From Bifidobacterium sp. ESL0800 (GTDB lineage: Bacteria > Actinomycetota > Actinomycetes > Actinomycetales > Bifidobacteriaceae), in contig NZ_CP113913.1 of NCBI RefSeq assembly GCF_029395355.1, forward strand, positions 806,001-870,000: a stretch of DNA of 64,000 bases. Reading direction: 5' to 3'. The notes under the pieces are model-generated. The model was not told the DNA's origin and made no database searches. It was given only the letters and a program-made list of their open reading frames with translations. Shown here piece by piece: positions 9,623 through 18,731 of this stretch. Position 1 is the first letter of the stretch. Every line of letters begins with the position of its first letter. Both the position numbers and the translations under genes were made by a program.

Positions 9623-9657
9623 CGGAGCCTGCGAACCTCATCGGCGCGCAGACTCCG
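9623..9657 (-). terminator. GC-rich hairpin between pheT and the DUF4190-like gene
   Basis: CGGAGCCTGCG and CGCAGACTCCG form an 11-bp stem with one wobble and a 13-base loop. There is no T run after it on the minus strand. It could attenuate or process the transcript that leaves pheT. Confidence 0.4.
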
Positions 9658-9694
9658 TATCGCTGCATTTTCCAAGATGTCTTAGGACTGAGCT

Positions 9695-12298
9695 TCAGGC
9701 ACGCAGTTGCGCGCCGATGGTTGCTGCCTTATCGACAATAGCCTTGCGGATGGCCTCCGTGTCCTCGCTCTTGAGTGTCTTATCCGGAGAGCGGAAAGTG
9801 ACGGCGTAGGCGAGCGACTTCTGATGCTCGCCCAGCTGGTCGCCAGCGAACACGTCGAAGAGCTCGATGGACTCGAGGTTGTCGCCGGCTGCCTCGACGA
9901 TGGCCTGCCGCAATTGCGCGGCGGTGACCGTGTCGGGGACGGTGAAGGCGAGATCCTGCTTGACGGGCGGGAAAGTGGAGATCGGCTTGGCCTGCACCGG
10001 TTTGCCGCTCAACGTGGCGAAAAGCGCGGTGAGGTTGAGCTCGAAGGCCGCGGAATGCTCCGGGAAGCCGAGGGCCGCGTTGACGTGCGGGTGCAGTTCG
10101 CCGACCATGCCGACAAACGTATCGCCTGCCATCACTTTGGCCGCACGGCCCGGATGCCACTGCATCGGTACGTCCTGCGGTTCGGGCTGGACCAAGGTGA
10201 CCTTGGCTCCGAGACGGTTGGCCACGCGGTTCATCGCTTCCACCGCGTCGCTGTAGTCGACATCGCGGTGTTCGCCGAGCCAGCCGGTTTCCACGGCCTT
10301 GCCGGTCAGAATCGCGGCGACGTGCAACGGCTGAACGGGCAGGCCGGCATCAAGCGCCTTCAGCTGCTCATCGGTCGGGCGCTGGCCGCCGGGCAGAGCC
10401 GGAATGGCGGGGGCGTTCGGGTCCCAGAGATAGACGTGGCCGATTTCGTAAAGCGCGATGTCTTCGAGACCGCGGCGGATGTTGCGCTGGACGGTCTGGG
10501 CCAGCGTCGGCAGCACATCGCGACGCAGGTACGGACGGTCGCCGGCCAGCGGGTTGGCGACCTCGACGCTCACCGGCTTGATTTCGTCAACGTCGTAGCC
10601 GAACGCCTTGAAGTCGGCGTCACCGACGAACGGATAGCTCAGCGTCTCCACCAAACCGTATTCGGCCAGTTCGTTGGCCACGTCGCGTTGACGCTGCTGG
10701 TCGGGGGTCAGCCCTACGGCACCCTCGACCGGAGCCGGAGGCATGGTGACGGGAATTTCGTCGTAACCGACAAGACGTGCAATCTCCTCGACCAAGTCGC
10801 ACGGCATGGTCAGATCCGGCCTCCAGGTCGGAGGCACTACGGAAATATGGCCTTCGGCCGAGCCCGCGCTGACCGTGCAGCCAATGTCCTCGAGAATCTC
10901 ACGGATGCGCTTATCCGAGGTGTCGAGTCCGGTGAGGCGCTTGGTTTCGGTGAACTTGAAATCGATGGCTTCGCGCGGTTGCGTGCGGTCGACGTCGATC
11001 GGGGTGTCACTGGGCGTGCCCTTGCCGTACTTGGCCATCAGCTCGGCGGCCATCTCGGCAGCGGCGGGTTGCAACGCATAGTCCACACCGCGCTCGTAGC
11101 GCTTGGAAGCCTCCGACGGGGTCTTGTGACGACGTGCGGAACGGGCGATGGTCACCTGGTCGAAGTGCGCGGATTCCAGAAGGATGTTCTTGGTCTCAGC
11201 GGTGACTTCGCCGTAAAGGCCACCCATCACGCCGGCCAGTCCGAGGATTCTCGAGCTGCGCTTGCCTTCGGGCGAATCGGTGATCAGCAGATCCTCAACG
11301 CTCAAATCGTGCTTCTTTCCGTCGAGCGTGGTCAGGGTCTCCCCCGCCTTCGCGCGGCGGACGACGATCGGGCCGCTGATCTTGTCGAGGTCGTAGGCGT
11401 GCATCGGCTGGCCCAGATCCATCATCACGTAATTGGTGACGTCGACGGCCAGCGAAATGGAACGCATGCCGGCGCGAATCAGGCGACGACGCATCCAGTT
11501 CGGCGTCGGGCTCGCCGGGTCGAAGCCGCGCACCGTGCGCGCATAGTAACGGTCACAGCCGGGCACGCCGTGAATCGGGTTGTTGTCTTCGATCTCGACC
11601 TCAATATCGGCCTTGCTGGCCTCGACACCCTTGGGCGCCTTCTCATTGAGTTCGATGGCCGGGTCGGTATAAGCCGCGCCGGTGGAATGATGGTATTCAC
11701 GGGCCACGCCACGGTAGGACAGCGTGTAGCCGCGATCCGGGGTGATGTTGATCTCGAGCACCGGCTGGTCCAGGTGCAGCACGTGCATCAGATCGTCACC
11801 GGGCTTCAACGCTTCGGCTTCGTCCTTGCTGAAGCCGTAGTCGTTCAGAAGGATGATGCCGCTGTGGTCGCTGCCGAGCCCCAACTCACGCTCCGAGGCG
11901 CACATGCCGTTGGAGATGTGGCCGTAGGTCTTGCGCGGTTCGATCTTGAAGTCGCCGGGAAGCACGGCACCCGGAAGCGTGACGACGACCTTCTCGCCGG
12001 CGGCCATGTTCGGCGCGCCGCAGACGATACCGCGCGGCACCTTGTTGCCGTTCTCGTCGGTGTCGTTGTACTTGTCTCCGACATCGACGTGGCACCAGTT
12101 GATGGTCTTGCCGTTCTTCTGCGGCTCCGGCGTGGCATCGATCACGTAGCCGACCACGATCGGCCCGGTGACGTTCGAGGAATGAATCTCCTCTTCCTCG
12201 AGACCGACATGAACCAGATCCTTGGCGAGCTGCTCATACGTCAGACCGGCCGGAACCTCGACATGCTCCTTGAGCCAGTCAATATCTACCATTGGCAT
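9695..12298 (-). CDS. pheT: Phenylalanyl-tRNA synthetase beta chain
   Basis: Beta subunit of the (alpha-beta)2 enzyme that charges tRNA-Phe. The expected order is visible: an N-terminal tRNA-binding (OB-fold) domain at about 40-160, the B3/B4 editing domain in the first half (GCDRYYARTVRGF begins it), the B5 domain, and a C-terminal anticodon-binding FDX-ACB domain starting near FPPVKQDLAFTV. The 867-residue length is slightly over the usual 800-830. It follows pheS with only seven bases between the genes, so the two are cotranscribed. The start has GGGGGAG upstream. Confidence 0.97.
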   Translation of the reverse strand: MPMVDIDWLKEHVEVPAGLTYEQLAKDLVHVGLEEEEIHSSNVTGPIVVGYVIDATPEPQKNGKTINWCHVDVGDKYNDTDENGNKVPRGIVCGAPNMAAGEKVVVTLPGAVLPGDFKIEPRKTYGHISNGMCASERELGLGSDHSGIILLNDYGFSKDEAEALKPGDDLMHVLHLDQPVLEINITPDRGYTLSYRGVAREYHHSTGAAYTDPAIELNEKAPKGVEASKADIEVEIEDNNPIHGVPGCDRYYARTVRGFDPASPTPNWMRRRLIRAGMRSISLAVDVTNYVMMDLGQPMHAYDLDKISGPIVVRRAKAGETLTTLDGKKHDLSVEDLLITDSPEGKRSSRILGLAGVMGGLYGEVTAETKNILLESAHFDQVTIARSARRHKTPSEASKRYERGVDYALQPAAAEMAAELMAKYGKGTPSDTPIDVDRTQPREAIDFKFTETKRLTGLDTSDKRIREILEDIGCTVSAGSAEGHISVVPPTWRPDLTMPCDLVEEIARLVGYDEIPVTMPPAPVEGAVGLTPDQQRQRDVANELAEYGLVETLSYPFVGDADFKAFGYDVDEIKPVSVEVANPLAGDRPYLRRDVLPTLAQTVQRNIRRGLEDIALYEIGHVYLWDPNAPAIPALPGGQRPTDEQLKALDAGLPVQPLHVAAILTGKAVETGWLGEHRDVDYSDAVEAMNRVANRLGAKVTLVQPEPQDVPMQWHPGRAAKVMAGDTFVGMVGELHPHVNAALGFPEHSAAFELNLTALFATLSGKPVQAKPISTFPPVKQDLAFTVPDTVTAAQLRQAIVEAAGDNLESIELFDVFAGDQLGEHQKSLAYAVTFRSPDKTLKSEDTEAIRKAIVDKAATIGAQLRA

Positions 12299-12305
12299 TG
12301 TTGGT

Positions 12306-13373
12306 TCACTCCCCCATCACAAACTGTTTGCTGAAACGCACGTCGCCTTCCACGAGGTCGTGCATGTCGTTGATATCGTGGCGCAGCAGCAGCGTGCGCT
12401 CCATGCCCACGCCGAACGCGAAGCCGGTGTAGACGTTGGGGTCGAGGCCTGCGGAACGCAACACATTCGGGTTGACCATGCCGCAGCCGCCCCATTCGAT
12501 CCAGCCGGGGCCGCCCTTCTTGTCGGGGAACCAGAGGTCCAGCTCGGCGCTGGGCTCGGTGAACGGGAAGTAGCTCGGGCGCAGGCGGCTCTTGGCCTCC
12601 GGGCCGAACATCGCGACGGCGAGCTTGTCGAGCACGCCCTTCAAGTCGCCCATCGTCAGGCCCTTGTCGACGGCCAGCGCCTCGCACTGGTGGAAAACTG
12701 GGGTGTGCGTGGCGTCGAGCTCATCGGTGCGGAACACGCGACCGGGAGAGGCGATGTAGAGCGGCACACCGCGTGTGAGCAGCGCGCGCACCTGATCGGA
12801 GGAGGTCTGCGTGCGCAGCACCATGTTGGAGCCTACGAATCCTGCGGCGTCCTTGGCCTGGTTGCCCTTGACGTAGAAGGTGTCCTGCATCTGTCGGGCA
12901 GGATGGTCGGGGCCGAAGTTCAGCGCGTCGAAGTCGTACCATTCGGTCTCCACCTCGGGACCGGCGGAGATCTGCCAGCCCATGGAGATGAAGAGGTCCT
13001 CGACGTCCTCCATCAGCTTGGGCAGCGGATGACGGGCGCCCAACGGCTTGCGGTTGATCGGAAGGGTCATATCGACGGTTTCGGCGGCGAGCTGACGGGT
13101 CTCCTCGGCGGCCTTGACCTGCGCGGTCTTGATGCCGAACGTGCGCTCGAACTCGCTGCGCAGCTTGCCCATCAACTGGCCGGCACCCTTCTTTTCTTCC
13201 TTCGGCAGGGAGCCGATCGACCGGTTCGCCAGCATCATCGCCGATTCTGGCCCGGCATATTCCGTTCTGATGGCTTTGAGCTCCTCCATGGTGGAGGCAC
13301 CCTTGATTTTCGAGATGCCCTCGGCGACCGCATCGGTCACCGCTTCTGCATCGAATGACGCACTCTGTGCCAC
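12306..13373 (-). CDS. pheS: Phenylalanyl-tRNA synthetase alpha chain
   Basis: Catalytic subunit of phenylalanyl-tRNA synthetase. Class II motifs are seen: HTPVFHQCEALAVDKG (motif 2) and the motif 3 region around GWIEWGGCGMVNPNVL and GFAFGVGMERT. The N-terminal coiled-coil that binds tRNA occupies about the first 90 residues. I place the start at a GTG (13373) with GAAAGG seven bases upstream, giving MAQSASFDAE and 355 residues; an open frame extends further to 13451 but has no ribosome binding site. pheT follows directly. Confidence 0.96.
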   Translation of the reverse strand: MAQSASFDAEAVTDAVAEGISKIKGASTMEELKAIRTEYAGPESAMMLANRSIGSLPKEEKKGAGQLMGKLRSEFERTFGIKTAQVKAAEETRQLAAETVDMTLPINRKPLGARHPLPKLMEDVEDLFISMGWQISAGPEVETEWYDFDALNFGPDHPARQMQDTFYVKGNQAKDAAGFVGSNMVLRTQTSSDQVRALLTRGVPLYIASPGRVFRTDELDATHTPVFHQCEALAVDKGLTMGDLKGVLDKLAVAMFGPEAKSRLRPSYFPFTEPSAELDLWFPDKKGGPGWIEWGGCGMVNPNVLRSAGLDPNVYTGFAFGVGMERTLLLRHDINDMHDLVEGDVRFSKQFVMGE

Positions 13374-13535
13374 GAGTACCCTTTCCTTCAATTTTCTGCA
13401 AACCTTGAAACGCCTGAGGATACATACGCAAAAGTCATGAATCCCAAGCATTTACAGCCTTTTCATTGTTTCAATATGACTCGACATAGAGCACACTGCG
13501 ATTGTGTCTCCCGTCACACGATAAAGAAACCTTTC

Positions 13536-14765
13536 CTACTGACGTTTCGCAGCGTCTCGCGCCATCGCCAACGTGAAGAGCATCACCGACGTACTGGTCG
13601 CGAGATTAAGCGATTCGGCCTTGCCGTATAGCGGAATCGAGACGATACGCTGCACGCGTTGAAGCACGTCGGCCGGCAGACCGCGGGCTTCGTTACCGAA
13701 GAGGATCGTGTGTGAGCCTTGACCGGTTTGGTTGGAAGCATTATTCTCGCCCGAATCGTTGCGTACGTCGTTGTCTTGGTCACCATCTGAAACCAATGTT
13801 GCCTCCGCAGCACGACCTCCACCACCATTGAGGTCACCGTTGCAACGCTGCCCGAGCCCGGCCATCACGTCAATCAATGATTCCGGCTTGACCTTTTTAG
13901 TGCCATAGACATCCGCGGCCATCACCTCGCTGCCTTGGCTCTGAGCCCACGCAAAGAACTCTTCGGTGCTCATCGTGACCACCGGCAGGTGGAACAACGA
14001 TCCGGCCGTGGAGCGGATGACCTTGGGATTGAAGCGATCAACACAATCGTCCACGAAAATCACCGCACGGCATCCGGCGGCATCGGCCGAGCGAATCACC
14101 GTCCCCGCGTTACCCGGATCACGGATCTGCCAGAACGCGGCCACCGTGTCGCCAAGCGAATCCATATTTCCAGCGTGCTCAATGTCATGTGACGCGGCCA
14201 CGCTATCACCGAGCGAATCCTGATTCCGACCGCTTGTGACATCGGAATGCGTATCTCTTTGTGCAGCCGTTTCCGCATTCCCGTTGACAGTACCTTTGCC
14301 GGTTTCGTCATTATCACTGACGCTGTTTCGTACCTCGGTGCGCCGGGTGGCGACGTTGTGGACCACTTCGGCGTTCGTCAAATCACCGGCTTCACCACCC
14401 GCAAAACCCTCAGCCATTCGTTTGCGAATGACGTCAAGATCGCCGACGGCGACGATACCCTGCGCGTCCGTGCTCATCCGATGCATCACATCGCCAGTCA
14501 CCTGATGGAGATACAGCCCCTGTTCATCGGCTTCGCGCGCGATGTCTTCGACCACCGACGAGACCAACCCAGACTGCCGCTCGTCCATCTGCACATAGCA
14601 GTCCTCCACCACGTCCGGCATCCAACGCACGATTTCGCGCACCGATTGCGGCCCCTCGATAAGGAACTTCCCGGACTTCTTTCGCCCTTTGGTCTTTTCA
14701 AGTTCCGTAACGCGCCGCACGCGTTCGGCCTTGGGATTGTCAATGATGTGCTGATTAAAAGGCAT
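13536..14765 (-). CDS. SpoU/TrmH-family RNA 2'-O-methyltransferase with two low-complexity inserts
   Basis: SPOUT-class methyltransferase acting on rRNA or tRNA; the exact target cannot be read from sequence. The N-terminal substrate-binding domain (RKKSGKFLIEGPQSVREI) is at about 28-46. SAM-binding knot motifs are DPGNAGTVIRSADAAG, ILFGNEARGLP, and IPLYGKAESLNLATSTSV near the C-terminus. At 409 residues it is over 100 longer than usual. The excess is two hydrophilic inserts, one (about 140-215) just before the DPGNAG motif and one (about 310-355) before FGNEARG. The first contains a visible 19-residue duplication. It lies upstream of pheST on the same strand with a 160-bp gap. Confidence 0.9.
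   Translation of the reverse strand: MPFNQHIIDNPKAERVRRVTELEKTKGRKKSGKFLIEGPQSVREIVRWMPDVVEDCYVQMDERQSGLVSSVVEDIAREADEQGLYLHQVTGDVMHRMSTDAQGIVAVGDLDVIRKRMAEGFAGGEAGDLTNAEVVHNVATRRTEVRNSVSDNDETGKGTVNGNAETAAQRDTHSDVTSGRNQDSLGDSVAASHDIEHAGNMDSLGDTVAAFWQIRDPGNAGTVIRSADAAGCRAVIFVDDCVDRFNPKVIRSTAGSLFHLPVVTMSTEEFFAWAQSQGSEVMAADVYGTKKVKPESLIDVMAGLGQRCNGDLNGGGGRAAEATLVSDGDQDNDVRNDSGENNASNQTGQGSHTILFGNEARGLPADVLQRVQRIVSIPLYGKAESLNLATSTSVMLFTLAMARDAAKRQ
14108..14221 (-). repeat. 57-bp imperfect tandem duplication inside the RNA methyltransferase gene
   Basis: CGCGGCCAC recurs at offset 57 (about 14136 and 14193), followed in both copies by a near-identical run ending AGCGAATCC. Encoded peptides are SLGDSVAASHDIEHAGN and SLGDTVAAFWQIRDPGN. 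The second is the functional motif; the first is a decayed copy within the insert. Confidence 0.85.
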
Positions 14766-14872
14766 AGCTCTACTCTACGCGACGTCGACACCATTCCTTG
14801 CATAGATCACGGCCAAATCCGGAATTGACAAGAAGGATTCCATGATCCAGTCGAGATCTTATACGATATTGC

Positions 14873-17455
14873 TCAGCCGCCAAAGAAGGCAAAGGTGCCG
14901 CAGAGGCCCGAAACAACCAAGGAGACGACGGGAATCAACAGGCAGACCGCCAAAAATGCCCAATCACGGGGGTGGACGCGGCTCACCCTGGCGTGTGTCC
15001 TTGGCAGGTCGGAGCCGAAACCGCGCGCCTCCATCGCCGTGGCCAGCATGGTGGAACGACGGATGGAAAGCACCAGAAGCGCGAATGTCTGCGGGAAGAA
15101 GGCCTTGAACTTGTTTTCATCACCCAGCCCACGCGAACGGCGTGAGGCGGTGAGCGCCGCCCAATCGTCGCGCAGCACCGAGAACAGGCGCATGCCGGCA
15201 AGGCCACCGTAGACAAAGCGGTCGGGAAGGTGGAGAATCTGGCTGAAGGAATCGGCCAGATCGGTGGCATCGATGCCGATGACGGCGATGATGGCGGGCA
15301 CGCCGATGGCCAGCACACGCAATGCCGTCGCCAGCGCAAGCATCAACGAACGATCCGTAATGGTCATCAATCCCCAGTGCCACCAGAGGGTACCACCCTC
15401 CTTGCCGTAGAGCACCACGGCAAGAGCCGATCCGGGAGCTCCGATGAACACGGGCCACGTGGACTTGACCACGCGCCAAGGCGATATGCCCAGGATGGCC
15501 AGCAACAGGAATTCCACGGCCAGAGCCACACCGGCGGACACCCAATCGAGGCTCAGCAACATCGGCAGGGCCACCAGCAGACCGCCGATGAAACGGAACG
15601 AAGGGTTGAGGGTGGCCAGGAACGGCGAAGCGCTGGACTGATGCTCCGGTTCCTGTCGGTCGTTGATGGCGCTGACTTCGACGGTTTCAGGCTTGCTTTG
15701 TTGCCTGCCTTCCGACGTTTCCGCAATCTTGCTGGCAGATCGCCTGCTTTGGCTACTGGAATCTTCGCCACCATCACCGACAACGGATTCGAGGCTTACA
15801 CCATCATCCCGCCCGTCGCTGCCATCGGCTCGGAACTCGATAACCCGGGCATCCAAAGCACGCACGAGGTCACGATCATGAGTGACAACGATGATGCAGA
15901 TGCCTTGGTCACGCAATTGTGCGATAAGATCGACCATTTCAAGCCATGTGGTGCGATCCTGGCCGAAAGTGGGTTCGTCGAGGATCAGCACTCGTGGGGC
16001 CGATGCCAAAGCCGACGCGACGGTCAAGCGCCGTTTTTCCCCGCCGGAAAGCGTATAGGGATTGACCTCGGCATACCGGTCCAGCCTGAAGTGTTTGAGT
16101 AGCTCGATCGCGGCGGTTTTGGCCTCTTGCTCAGATGTGCCGGCCTGAATCGGGCCGAGCATCACTTCTTCGAGCACCGTACCGCGGGCGAACTGGTGTT
16201 CCGGATTCTGGAACACGTATGATATTCGGCTGGCCAGCTGGGAGGATTTCCAAGCTATCGGCGCGGTTGTCTTGACACCTTGTGCCAAAGGCCCTCGGGC
16301 CACCACCTCGCCGGAAACCGGCTCAAGCAGCCCCGCCAGCGAAAGCGAAAGCGTCGATTTGCCCGCCCCGTTACGTCCGACCAATGCCGTCACTTCGCAG
16401 CTGCTGAAATCGAGATTGATGTTTTCGGCTATGGCCTTGCCCGCTCGTCCGATAGCCAGATGTCTGGTGGAAAGAACAGGGATTTTCTTGGTATTGCGGC
16501 CATTGTGCGATGTACTGATTCCCGAATGGAAACGACTCCCTAATTCACGTTGACGGTATTTTCGGGGAATCCAAATGCCAAGTTCGTCGAAATCGATGGA
16601 TTTATCGCCAAAAACCTCGTCCGGAGTTCCATCCGCCTCAACCTTGGCAGCCGTGGTACCACCGCTTTTGCCGAGCAACACCACACGGTCGATCAGATCG
16701 ACCCATTCGTCGACCCGGTGCTCGACCAGCACCATCGTGGAATGGTTGCTGTCAAGTACATTTTTGACTGCACCCACAATCTGGCAAACGCCTTCCGGGT
16801 CAAGATTCGCCGTGGGCTCGTCGAGCAGCAACACACCGGGATTCATGGCGAGCGCACCCGCGAGCGCCAACCTCTGCAGCTGTCCGCCGCTCAGGTGCGT
16901 GACCATGCGATGCAACTGCAGTCCGCCAAGGCCGACCGCATCCAACGCGCGGCGAACGCATGGCCAGATCAGCTCCGGGGCCATGGCCATGTTCTCCGGG
17001 CCGAAAGCGACGTTATCGCCCAACCGTTCGAAGACGGCTTGGGCATCCGGATCCTGCAACACGAGCCCGACCTTGCCCCTTGCCTGGGTGACGGGGGTGC
17101 CACCGATCAGGATACGTCCGGCGCTCACGCCCCCGTCTTCGTCCTCATAGGCCGTATGGTTCTGAGCCGTATGGTTCTCATTCGGCTGAGATTGGGTTCC
17201 GTCGCTGACACCTACGCCACCGATCAGACCGGCTGTCGCCTCAAGCAAGGTCGACTTGCCGATGCCGGAAGCGCCCAGCAACAGCACGCGTTGGCCGGCC
17301 TTGATGTCAAGGTTCAAATCGGTAATGGTGAACTCGGCGCGGGATGCGTGACGATATCCCCAATGTTCGAAGCGTATGGACTGCGGCACGCTGTCGCCGA
17401 CCTGTCCGGCTTTCACCGTGCACGGTTTGCAATCCGTGGATATCATCGTCTGCAT
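14873..17455 (-). CDS. Single-chain ECF transporter energizer, A-A'-T fusion, for a thiamine-type S component
   Basis: Energy-coupling module of an ECF vitamin importer. Domain 1 (about 28-290) is an ABC ATPase with Walker A GASGIGKST, signature HLSGGQLQR and LLLDEPTANLD. Domain 2 (about 325-560) has GRNGAGKST, TLSGGEKRR and LILDEPTFGQD. After a hydrophilic linker (about 560-625), an EcfT-like membrane domain runs to residue 860 and ends with the coupling motif MEARGFG. Such modules are usually two or three proteins (YkoD and YkoC in Bacillus); here all are one chain. There is a low-complexity insert (about 90-115) inside the first ATPase. It follows the S component by 50 bp and shares its TPP riboswitch. 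Confidence 0.93.
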   Translation of the reverse strand: MQTMISTDCKPCTVKAGQVGDSVPQSIRFEHWGYRHASRAEFTITDLNLDIKAGQRVLLLGASGIGKSTLLEATAGLIGGVGVSDGTQSQPNENHTAQNHTAYEDEDGGVSAGRILIGGTPVTQARGKVGLVLQDPDAQAVFERLGDNVAFGPENMAMAPELIWPCVRRALDAVGLGGLQLHRMVTHLSGGQLQRLALAGALAMNPGVLLLDEPTANLDPEGVCQIVGAVKNVLDSNHSTMVLVEHRVDEWVDLIDRVVLLGKSGGTTAAKVEADGTPDEVFGDKSIDFDELGIWIPRKYRQRELGSRFHSGISTSHNGRNTKKIPVLSTRHLAIGRAGKAIAENINLDFSSCEVTALVGRNGAGKSTLSLSLAGLLEPVSGEVVARGPLAQGVKTTAPIAWKSSQLASRISYVFQNPEHQFARGTVLEEVMLGPIQAGTSEQEAKTAAIELLKHFRLDRYAEVNPYTLSGGEKRRLTVASALASAPRVLILDEPTFGQDRTTWLEMVDLIAQLRDQGICIIVVTHDRDLVRALDARVIEFRADGSDGRDDGVSLESVVGDGGEDSSSQSRRSASKIAETSEGRQQSKPETVEVSAINDRQEPEHQSSASPFLATLNPSFRFIGGLLVALPMLLSLDWVSAGVALAVEFLLLAILGISPWRVVKSTWPVFIGAPGSALAVVLYGKEGGTLWWHWGLMTITDRSLMLALATALRVLAIGVPAIIAVIGIDATDLADSFSQILHLPDRFVYGGLAGMRLFSVLRDDWAALTASRRSRGLGDENKFKAFFPQTFALLVLSIRRSTMLATAMEARGFGSDLPRTHARVSRVHPRDWAFLAVCLLIPVVSLVVSGLCGTFAFFGG

Positions 17456-17505
17456 CCGACTCCCTGCATCGCCATTACCGATAAAAAGTTCAACGTCTAT
17501 ACAGA

Positions 17506-18144
17506 CTACGCCTTCCTCGTATGCCCGGAAGCGAATTTATCAAGTGCACCCGTCTTGGCAAGTGCCAGATACAGCAGCCACATCAACGCGCCGGCGATGA
17601 CGACGCCGGAGACCACGGTGGTGGCGAAATAGACCGGGCCGTAGGCGGCGGTGGACTTCATGGCGATGAGTTTCTTGACGAAGCTATACGCCCAGCAACC
17701 CACGCCGGAAAGCGCACCGGAAAGCATGGTCACGCCGATGTTCCATTTGCGATAACGGAACGCGGCGAACACCAGCTCGGCGAGCACACCCTGAATGAGG
17801 GCGATGAGCACGGTTTCGACGCCGCCCCATTGGTTGCCGAGCAACGCTTCGAGGATGGCCGCCACGAGTTCGGCGAACACCGCGGCACCGGGCTTGCGTA
17901 CGATGATGGAGGCCAGCGGGCCGGCGAAGAGCCACAGGCCGTTGAGGATGCCTGCAAGGCCGGGGATGATGGCGTCGATCAGCGACCACGGAGCCGCGGT
18001 GAGCACGGCCGCGAGCCAATAGATCAACGAGCTGGCGACGCCGATCGCCGCCGCTACGACGATATCGACGACACGCCATTTGAGGCTGTAAGACGGAGTA
18101 ACCACATTGTCGAACGACGGTGTAGGTGATGATGATGTTGACAT
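17506..18144 (-). CDS. ykoE: ECF transporter S component, YkoE family (thiamine or its pyrimidine precursor)
   Basis: Membrane-embedded substrate-binding subunit, 212 residues with about five or six hydrophobic segments beginning at VVDIVVAAAIGVASSLIYW. The start at 18144 has AGAAAGG about eight bases upstream; longer frames would run through the riboswitch. The family assignment rests on length, sequence character, the neighbouring A-A'-T module and above all the TPP riboswitch directly upstream. In known cases YkoE-type transporters import thiamine or hydroxymethylpyrimidine; which one applies here is inference. Confidence 0.88.
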   Translation of the reverse strand: MSTSSSPTPSFDNVVTPSYSLKWRVVDIVVAAAIGVASSLIYWLAAVLTAAPWSLIDAIIPGLAGILNGLWLFAGPLASIIVRKPGAAVFAELVAAILEALLGNQWGGVETVLIALIQGVLAELVFAAFRYRKWNIGVTMLSGALSGVGCWAYSFVKKLIAMKSTAAYGPVYFATTVVSGVVIAGALMWLLYLALAKTGALDKFASGHTRKA

Positions 18145-18151
18145 AATTTGT

Positions 18152-18198
18152 GCCTTTCTGTGGTGCACACCGCCTGTCGGTGTGCATACAAGGCACGG
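18152..18198 (-). promoter_or_regulatory. Predicted translational expression platform of the TPP riboswitch
   Basis: On the minus strand GCACACCG-ACAGG-CGGTGTGC forms a perfect hairpin (18164-18184). The flanking GCCTT (18190-18194) can pair with the Shine-Dalgarno AAAGGC (18152-18157). The segment CCGTGCC (18192-18198), which overlaps GCCTT, is complementary to GCACGG in the aptamer (18212-18217). Ligand binding would hold GCACGG in the aptamer and let GCCTT mask the ribosome site. The fold is inferred by eye. Confidence 0.6.
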
Positions 18199-18204
18199 GA
18201 AAGA

Positions 18205-18297
18205 GAGACGTCCGTGCGCCGGCATTGTCCGGACTCACGTTCATTCGGTCGAGGAAATCCTCATCTCAGCCAGCCTGCAGGCCAGCCCCCGTGTCAA
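18205..18297 (-). promoter_or_regulatory. TPP riboswitch (THI element)
   Basis: Read on the minus strand it shows the conserved blocks of the class in order: CGGGGGCTGG, a P3 hairpin, GGCTGAGATGAGG, ACCG, TGAACGTGAG, then CCGGACAATGCCGGCG and CACGGA. The usual ACCC/GGGA pair is replaced by ACCG/CGGA, a compensatory change that keeps pairing. It lies 61 bp upstream of the S component start and should repress the transporter when thiamine pyrophosphate is abundant. Confidence 0.93.
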
Positions 18298-18311
18298 TTC
18301 GCCATCCTAGA

Positions 18312-18549
18312 GCAATCCCCTGTCAACTGCCAACGGGTAGTCGTGTGTGGGCGGGATATACCATGCTTCGGAACCCTTACTGGCTGAGCCGTTAGAAACG
18401 AAGCCCGGTGGGCTCCGTTTAGGCGAAGTGAGCGCGTGACTCGCGCGAAGGCAAAATCTACGATTTTGCATAGGCCAAGCTTTACTCCTCAGCATGGCAT
18501 ATCCCGCCCACACACTTGTGCACAGAGGAAACTGACTGACAGGGGTTGC
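18312..18549. repeat. Larger inverted repeat enclosing hairpin copy C
   Basis: GCAATCCCCTGTCA (18312-18325) and TGACAGGGGTTGC (18537-18549) are inverted repeats with a one-base bulge, lying outside the copy C stem. The left arm is almost adjacent to the 5' end of the TPP riboswitch. They could extend copy C into a longer hairpin. Confidence 0.6.
18343..18515 (-). repeat. Hairpin repeat family, copy C, complete
   Basis: A 173-bp element with a 25-bp closing stem interrupted by one mismatch (GGGATATACCATGCT on the left, AGCATGGCATATCCC on the right, each with GC-rich extensions). Inside are three hairpins: AAACGAAGCCC/GGGCTCCGTTT (18396-18420), GCGCG/CGCGC (18432-18446), and GCAAAATC/GATTTTGC (18451-18469). 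It is oriented opposite to copy D. The inner sequence is nearly identical to copy D, but the closing stem differs and still pairs. It lies upstream of the TPP riboswitch. Confidence 0.9.
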
Positions 18550-18731
18550 GGGAGGTGGCTCACCAGCGGATTGCTGCCGCATGAATTAGGGGCCCTATGA
18601 CATCGGCCGCGTTATTGTGCCCGAATACATCAAGAAACCTTGTGCACGCGGCAGCTATTCGCTTTCAGTGACACCGACCCTGATCCCTTATCACTTTCAA
18701 GGTTGTAGCCAGTCAGCTGCCTCAATCATTA
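18516..18731. other. Non-coding spacer between hairpin copies C and D
   Basis: No convincing gene, tRNA or promoter is seen. Apart from the right arm of the larger inverted repeat at 18537-18549, it appears unstructured to the eye. Confidence 0.5.

Noticed and set aside
9707..12334. A long plus-strand open frame opposite pheT
   Set aside because: It is the antisense shadow of a GC-rich gene; it has no ribosome site or recognisable family, while the minus-strand product is clearly PheT. Similar antisense frames occur opposite ligA, the helicase gene and glnA.
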